Origin: Chlamydomonas sphaeroides
Lineage: Eukaryota > Chlorophyta > Chlorophyceae > Chlamydomonadales > Chlamydomonadaceae
Length of the DNA: 10,487 nucleotides
Direction of reading: 5' to 3'
Assembly: GCA_001662425.1 (NCBI GenBank)
Contig: BDDC01000848.1
Location: forward strand, 10,104 to 20,590
A program made the translations under genes and the position numbers. The notes below the pieces were generated by a model. It saw only the letters and a list, made by a program, of their open reading frames with translations, ran no database searches and had not been told where the DNA came from. This document shows, one piece after another, positions 6,685 through 10,487 of this stretch; positions within the stretch are counted from its first letter, which is position 1; each line of letters starts with the position of its first letter.

Positions 6685-9246
6685 TTACCCGCGGCCGCGC
6701 CCCTTGCCGCCCTTGGCCTTGCCGCCCCCTGCGCCGGCGCCCTCGGCCCCCGCCGCGCCTCCTGGCCCTGTCCCCGCCGCCGCCAGAACCGCCTTGGGGC
6801 GCGGGCTGTAGTAGGGCAGGCTGCACAGCTGCGGCACGAACACCACAAAGGTGTAGGTGCAAAAGTCGGGCTCGCGGATGAGCATGTAGGTGCCCGAGTC
6901 GGGCGAGCAGGCGATGCGCGCCTCCACTCGCCGCACCACCCTGCGGCCGCCCGCCAGCACGCACTCGTCGCCTGGGGGGAGGGGGGGGAACAGGGGGAGG
7001 GGGAGGGTGTGTGTTGTTGGGAGGGTGAGCGCGATGGCTCAAGCCCGCTACGCCGAGGGTACAGGGGTTGGGGGGAGGAGGGTTGGTGTGGGGTTGGCCC
7101 TTGCCAGGAAAGTGGGGGAGACGGCTGCTCATGCCATCGCCGCACTGCGGCCCGCCCCTAGCACACCTCGTCCAGACCACGACGCTCCCAGCCGTCACGG
7201 GCACTTGAACCCCTTCCCTTCCCTTCCCTTCCCTTCGCCCCCGGGCCCGCGTCCCGCCTCACCTCCCGCGTACACCTGCTTGACGTACGGCCAGGTGTGC
7301 GACCGCAGCCGCTCCGCCTGCGCGCTGCCGGGCAGCAGGTCCAGCTCCTGGGGGCAGGGAGAGGAGAGGGGAGGAAGGGGGGAGGGGGGGTGGAAGGGGC
7401 CCGTGACGGCTCGCAGCGTCAGGGTTTTGACACACATGGACAGCATGCGCGTGCGCCGGGTGCAGCCACCGGACTGAAATGGAACGGCAGCACACGCCTG
7501 CCCTGCCCCTCACCTCCAGCCCCGCCACCTCCCCGGTGGCGCTGCTCATGAGGCTGAGCGACTCGCGGCTGTACTTGCCCAGCAGCCAGTCCTCTGGGGG
7601 GGTAGCGGGGGGAGGGGGGCCGGGGAATCAGAGGGGTGAGAGGAAAGCGTGTGTCCGTTTGTAAGTTCAGTGTGCATGCCCCACGTGTGCGTGTGCGCTG
7701 GGGTACTTGGAATCGCAGCTACAGCCCCAGCGACCGAGGGCAGAAGACATGCGGCAGCAGCACCAGCTGCCCAGCCGCGGCATTGCTCACACACGTGCCC
7801 CATCCCTCGGGGCCCCCTCCCCTTGTCCCCTCCCCTTGTCCCCCCACACCACACCCCGTCCCCAGGCGCCTACCCGTGATGGCCCCGTTGGGCTCGGGGT
7901 GGTAGTGCCGCGTGTGGTTCTTGTACAGGAACTCGTACACGAAGAAGTCCGAGGGGATGGACAGCAGCCGGTGGCCCAGCGCGGGGCCCAGCACCGCGTC
8001 CACCTGAGGGGAAGGGGCAGGAGGGGCAGGAGGGGCAGGAGGGGCAGGAGGGGCAGGAGGGGCAGGAGGGGCAGGAGGGGCAGGAGGTGGAGGAGGGGCA
8101 AGGGGAGGGGAGGAAGGGTATAGCATGGGTGGAGGTTGCGGGGGCTGTGACAACGGTCCCAGTGCAGACACCATTCCCAGCCCCCCTGCACGTCCGCGGG
8201 CCCACGAGCGCTCTGCTTCCCTGGGAGGGCAGGGGGCCGTGTAGCCGGTGCTCCGCCAGCCCCCGCCCTGCGCCTGTCGTCCGCCGCCCCGCCCCCACGC
8301 TTCCCATCACCGGTATCACCCCTCCCCCCTTTGCCGCCACTCTTGGCCGCATCACGCCCGCCCAGCTTGCGCCGCTCCCGTTCCCCGCCTGCCGTCGCAC
8401 ACAGTGTGCCCCGCCTCTCTACCCACCACACACCTCTCCTCCCCCGTCCCCCGTTTCCCCCCCGCCCCCGCCCCGTCCGCACCTCGGCGTGCGAGGGCGC
8501 CACGTCCCGCGCCTCCGCCCCCGCCGCAGCCCCCTCCACTGCGTCCCCGCTGGTGCGGCCGTCCGCCGAGCCGCGGGAGCCGGAGCCGGAGCCGGAGCCG
8601 CCGCCCGGCGGCACTCCGTCGGCGCCCGGCACCGGCTTGCGCTGCGCGGGGGGCACCATGCGGACCTGGTTGGGGGGCGGGGGGGAGAGGGGTGAACAAG
8701 GGGGAGGGAGGGGAGGGCGCCCCGTGGGTGTAGCACGTGGAGAGAGGAGCCGCCCGATGGAGGGAAAGGGGGATACGCGGGGGCGAGGGCCAGCCGCCCG
8801 TCTGGCGCCGGTGCCTGGCCCTCGTGCTCTGGCCCCCTGCCCGGCCCCACCTCCGGCACCGCCCACCAGGGCTTTCCCAGTATGAAGCCGCCTGCGGGGA
8901 GGCAAGGAGGGAGGACAGGGCAGGGGTAGGGAGGGCCGGGTAGGGCAGGGCGGCAGCGTGGCAGGGAGATGAGGAGGGGCTGGGCAGCGCCCCTGCATCA
9001 GCGGGCGGCCTAGTCCAGCTGCTCGCATGCCTCCTGGTCGTCACTGCAAAACACTGCCCCACTCCCGACTTCGGCGCCCGACCCAACTCCGACCCCAGGC
9101 CCGCAGCCCTCCCCTCCACGCCCCTGCTCCTGCCCCCCGCCCTACCCGGGAACTCCTTCATGCCGTGCGGCAGCTTGCGCTGCCCCGCCGGCCCCGCCAG
9201 CCCCCCGGGGCCCAGCAGCGCCTCCAGCACCTTGTCGGGCACGGGC

Positions 9247-9300
<54 letters not shown>

Positions 9301-10278
9301 GCGGGCAGCGGGGGTGGGGGGTGGCAGGCGGGTGGGCACGGGCTCCGCCGTCGCTTGCAGCGCCGTGCAGCGCTGCACCGTCGGCTGCGGGCGGCAGGAA
9401 CCACGCTGCGCTGCGGCCATCAGCAAGCGGCGGATGGAAGCGCCTGCCTGGGTCACCGGCCCCAACCGCCGCACCCCCCAGGCCTGCTGCCGGATTGTCG
9501 CAACCGTCCTCTCCGCCAACAAGCCCGCCGCCAGGGCCCCGCCCCCTCCCGCCGCCGCCCCGGTCCTCACCTGCGCCCGCCGCCGCCGCGCCCCCTCCCG
9601 ACCCGTCTCCGCCCTTGACCAGCCCCGCGCCCACGGCCATGCCGCTGACGCCGGTGAGGCAGGCGCCCGAGGCCCCGCAGCCCAGGTTCTTGGACGCCAG
9701 CAGCAGCGCAGAGGACAGCGCCTCCAGCTCGGATGCCAGCTGAGAGGCGGACGGGGGAGGGGCGGGGAAGAGAAGGGGAGGGAGGGGAGGTGGAACGTGG
9801 AAGGCAGCGAGGAGGGGACTGCCTCTTGCGGGCCCACAACTATCGGCCCTGTCCCCCACCTCATGAGAGGCCCCACGGGGCCCGTGGCGCCCGCCTAGCC
9901 ACCCCCGCCGCCACCCGCCCACCTTGGGCGCCAACGCCAGCAGCTCGCTGGGCTGGCACATGCCGCACGACTGGGGGCCGGGAGGGGGGGCAGGAGGGGG
10001 GCAGAGGGGGCGGTGGGGATGCCAAGAGGACAAGGGACGATGGGCAAGGGTGGGCTGCCGAGCTGCCGCCACGGTGTCCAGCCCCGTGCGCCACGTCCGG
10101 CCGCTCTGCCCCCAAGCACACACACACACACCCTGCCGCCCCCTGCTCACCCTCCTGCAGTGGCCCTTGTGCGCGCCGGTGCCAATCATGTAGTTGGGGT
10201 TGAGCTCGCACTCGCCGGCCAGCGCCCACTCGGGGCACTTGGGGTGCTGGTCGGTGCACTCGGGCTCGCCGGGGTTCA
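6685..10278 (-). CDS. ShKT-domain plus MRH-domain (OS-9/Yos9-like lectin) protein, 5' incomplete
   Basis: Ten exons in order: 10278-10151, 9970-9923, 9739-9571, 9298-9146, 8891-8851, 8665-8483, 8003-7874, 7593-7514, 7347-7263 and 6971-6685 (stop TAA). All nine introns are GT-AG and every phase agrees (0,0,1,1,0,0,1,0,1), giving about 434 residues. Residues 8-48 are an ShKT domain with six Cys spaced C-x6-C-x8-C-x16-C-x3-C-x2-C, ending CRRSCGMC, close to those on plant and algal prolyl 4-hydroxylases. Next come a helical Leu/Ala segment, a (GS)8 run (about 117-132), GFILGKPWWAVPE, a second GS-rich linker, then an MRH domain (about 245-390): YEFLYKNHTRHYH, YVKQVYAGGDECVLAGG, ARIAC, REPDFCTYTF, PQLC. 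Cys343, 361, 377 and 389 and the mannose-contact equivalents R358, E373 and Y379 are kept. The tail is Gly/Ala/Lys/Arg-rich. OS-9 proteins bind trimmed N-glycans in ER-associated degradation; this is an inferred role. Signal peptide and start are not visible, and no HDEL-type ending is present. Confidence 0.8.
7206..7236. repeat. (CCCTT)n tandem repeat in an intron
   Basis: Four to five near-perfect copies of a CCCTT pentamer lie in the last intron (6972-7262) of the - strand gene, close to its donor. Simple sequence; pyrimidine-rich on the + strand, hence purine-rich in the transcript, opposite to most intron tracts in this gene. Confidence 0.7.
8014..8085. repeat. 9-bp minisatellite, eight perfect copies, in an intron
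   Basis: GGGGCAGGA is repeated eight times without change. On the transcribed (-) sense this is TCCTGCCCC, lying just upstream of the acceptor CAG of the exon at 8003-7874, so the array makes up most of that intron's polypyrimidine tract. The units contain no AG on the - strand. Perfect units imply a young and probably length-variable array. Confidence 0.9.
8577..8603 (-). repeat. Coding GGAGCC hexamer repeat, second Gly-Ser run
   Basis: About four GGAGCC units (+ strand) encode alternating Gly-Ser on the - strand inside the 61-codon exon 8665-8483. The same hexamer and the same two codons make the longer Gly-Ser run in exon 9298-9146. Confidence 0.8.
9249..9296 (-). repeat. Coding GGAGCC hexamer repeat, (Gly-Ser)8
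   Basis: Eight perfect GGAGCC units on the + strand, read GGC TCC on the - strand, at the 5' edge of exon 9298-9146. They encode a flexible Gly-Ser linker between the ShKT half and the MRH half. The identical codons show expansion by slippage. Confidence 0.9.
10118..10131. repeat. (CA)n microsatellite in an intron
   Basis: A short CA run within the intron 9971-10150 of the - strand gene. Ordinary simple sequence. Confidence 0.7.
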
Positions 10279-10401
10279 CTGCGCCGGTGGTGGGAGGGGC
10301 AGGGAACGGGCAGCAGGACGCGGCTCGTGCCCGTGTCCGAGGGGGCGTGCAGGCTGCCATCGGCACGATGCGCGCCTGCACGCGCCGCCGTTCACCCACA
10401 C

Positions 10402-10447
10402 CCTGGGGCGGCGTTCGGGGCGGCGGCGTCCGGGGCGCCAGCGACAC
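10402..10447 (-). other. Possible further upstream exon of the ShKT-MRH gene
   Basis: The ShKT exon starts with TG after CAG, so the exon before it must end in phase 1. A - strand frame reading SLAPRTPPPRTPPQ ends one base later at 10402, before GTGTGG, which fits: the split codon becomes GTG (Val). The Pro/Thr/Arg-rich content is typical of algal linkers but weak as evidence, and the exon's own acceptor would lie in or beyond the C-runs. An alternative donor (GTGAAC) is close by. Confidence 0.3.
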
Positions 10448-10455
10448 GCCGCACG

Positions 10456-10487
10456 CCCCCCCCCCCCCCCGCCCCCCCCCCCCCCCC
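10456..10487. repeat. Terminal poly-C runs (C15, G, C16)
   Basis: The window ends in two long C-runs split by one G. Such runs are hard to sequence and assemble, and may mark a contig or gap edge. They could hide the missing 5' part of the - strand gene. Confidence 0.85.

Noticed and set aside
8014..8085. CRISPR-like array
   Set aside because: The repeats are directly abutting 9-mers without spacers, in a eukaryotic intron.
8851..8891. Using the WW in GKPWWAVPE as the MRH pocket tryptophans
   Set aside because: In OS-9 the pair is directly followed by the YEFCY-like strand; here it is followed by a Gly-Ser linker, while FF sits at the expected place. Kept only as an alternative.
7787..9028. 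413-aa open frame on the - strand
   Set aside because: It reads through introns and out-of-phase exons of the ShKT-MRH gene and translates the minisatellite; it is a shadow.
10456..10487. Telomere or chromosome end
   Set aside because: Plain C-runs do not match the TTTTAGGG-type telomere repeat of Chlamydomonas; an assembly edge is more likely.

Overview
The window looks like nuclear DNA of a volvocine green alga (Chlamydomonas/Volvox relatives). The reasons are very high GC with strong third-position GC in the exons, many short introns with C/T-rich 3' ends, Ala/Gly/Pro/Ser-rich linkers, TGTAA polyadenylation-type signals, and protein families typical of that lineage. There are no bacterial-style operons; genes are split and had to be rebuilt from splice sites and intron phase, so exon edges are predictions. 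The species cannot be told from the sequence.

Layout. (1) Positions 2-1058, + strand: the 3' end of an unrecognised gene, three phase-compatible exons, with a 48-bp in-frame tandem duplication at the start of its last exon. (2) 1059-2391: long 3' UTR or intergenic DNA. It holds a 105-bp insertion flanked by an 11-bp direct repeat, with a (TTTCTA)n-like tail that suggests a retroposed element, two isolated hairpins and a TGTAA signal. (3) 2392-3202: Ala/Pro-rich, coding-like DNA whose good reading frame changes twice and then meets a stop; probably a decayed gene. (4) 3203-3992: nothing recognised except a hairpin plus TAGAAG tail. (5) 3993-5057, + strand: the C-terminal domain of what I take to be a green-algal SGNH/GDSL-esterase-associated protein, with a frame conflict at its last intron and no catalytic domain visible. 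(6) 5058-6684: convergent intergenic DNA holding two inverted copies, and perhaps a third degenerate copy, of a dispersed repeat. (7) 6685-10278, - strand: the best gene in the window, ten exons in perfect phase. It encodes an ShKT domain, Gly-Ser-rich linkers and a C-terminal MRH (OS-9/Yos9-like lectin) domain; the 5' end lies in or beyond the poorly resolved DNA next to terminal C-runs (10456-10487).

The genes do not form an obvious pathway. The ShKT-MRH protein would be expected in the secretory pathway (ER glycoprotein quality control by homology), and the SGNH-associated domain is probably secretory as well. The most notable points are the ShKT-MRH architecture, an MRH domain that has lost its first disulfide and part of the usual mannose pocket while keeping the rest, an AG-free minisatellite that forms the polypyrimidine tract of one intron, and the TSD-flanked insertion.
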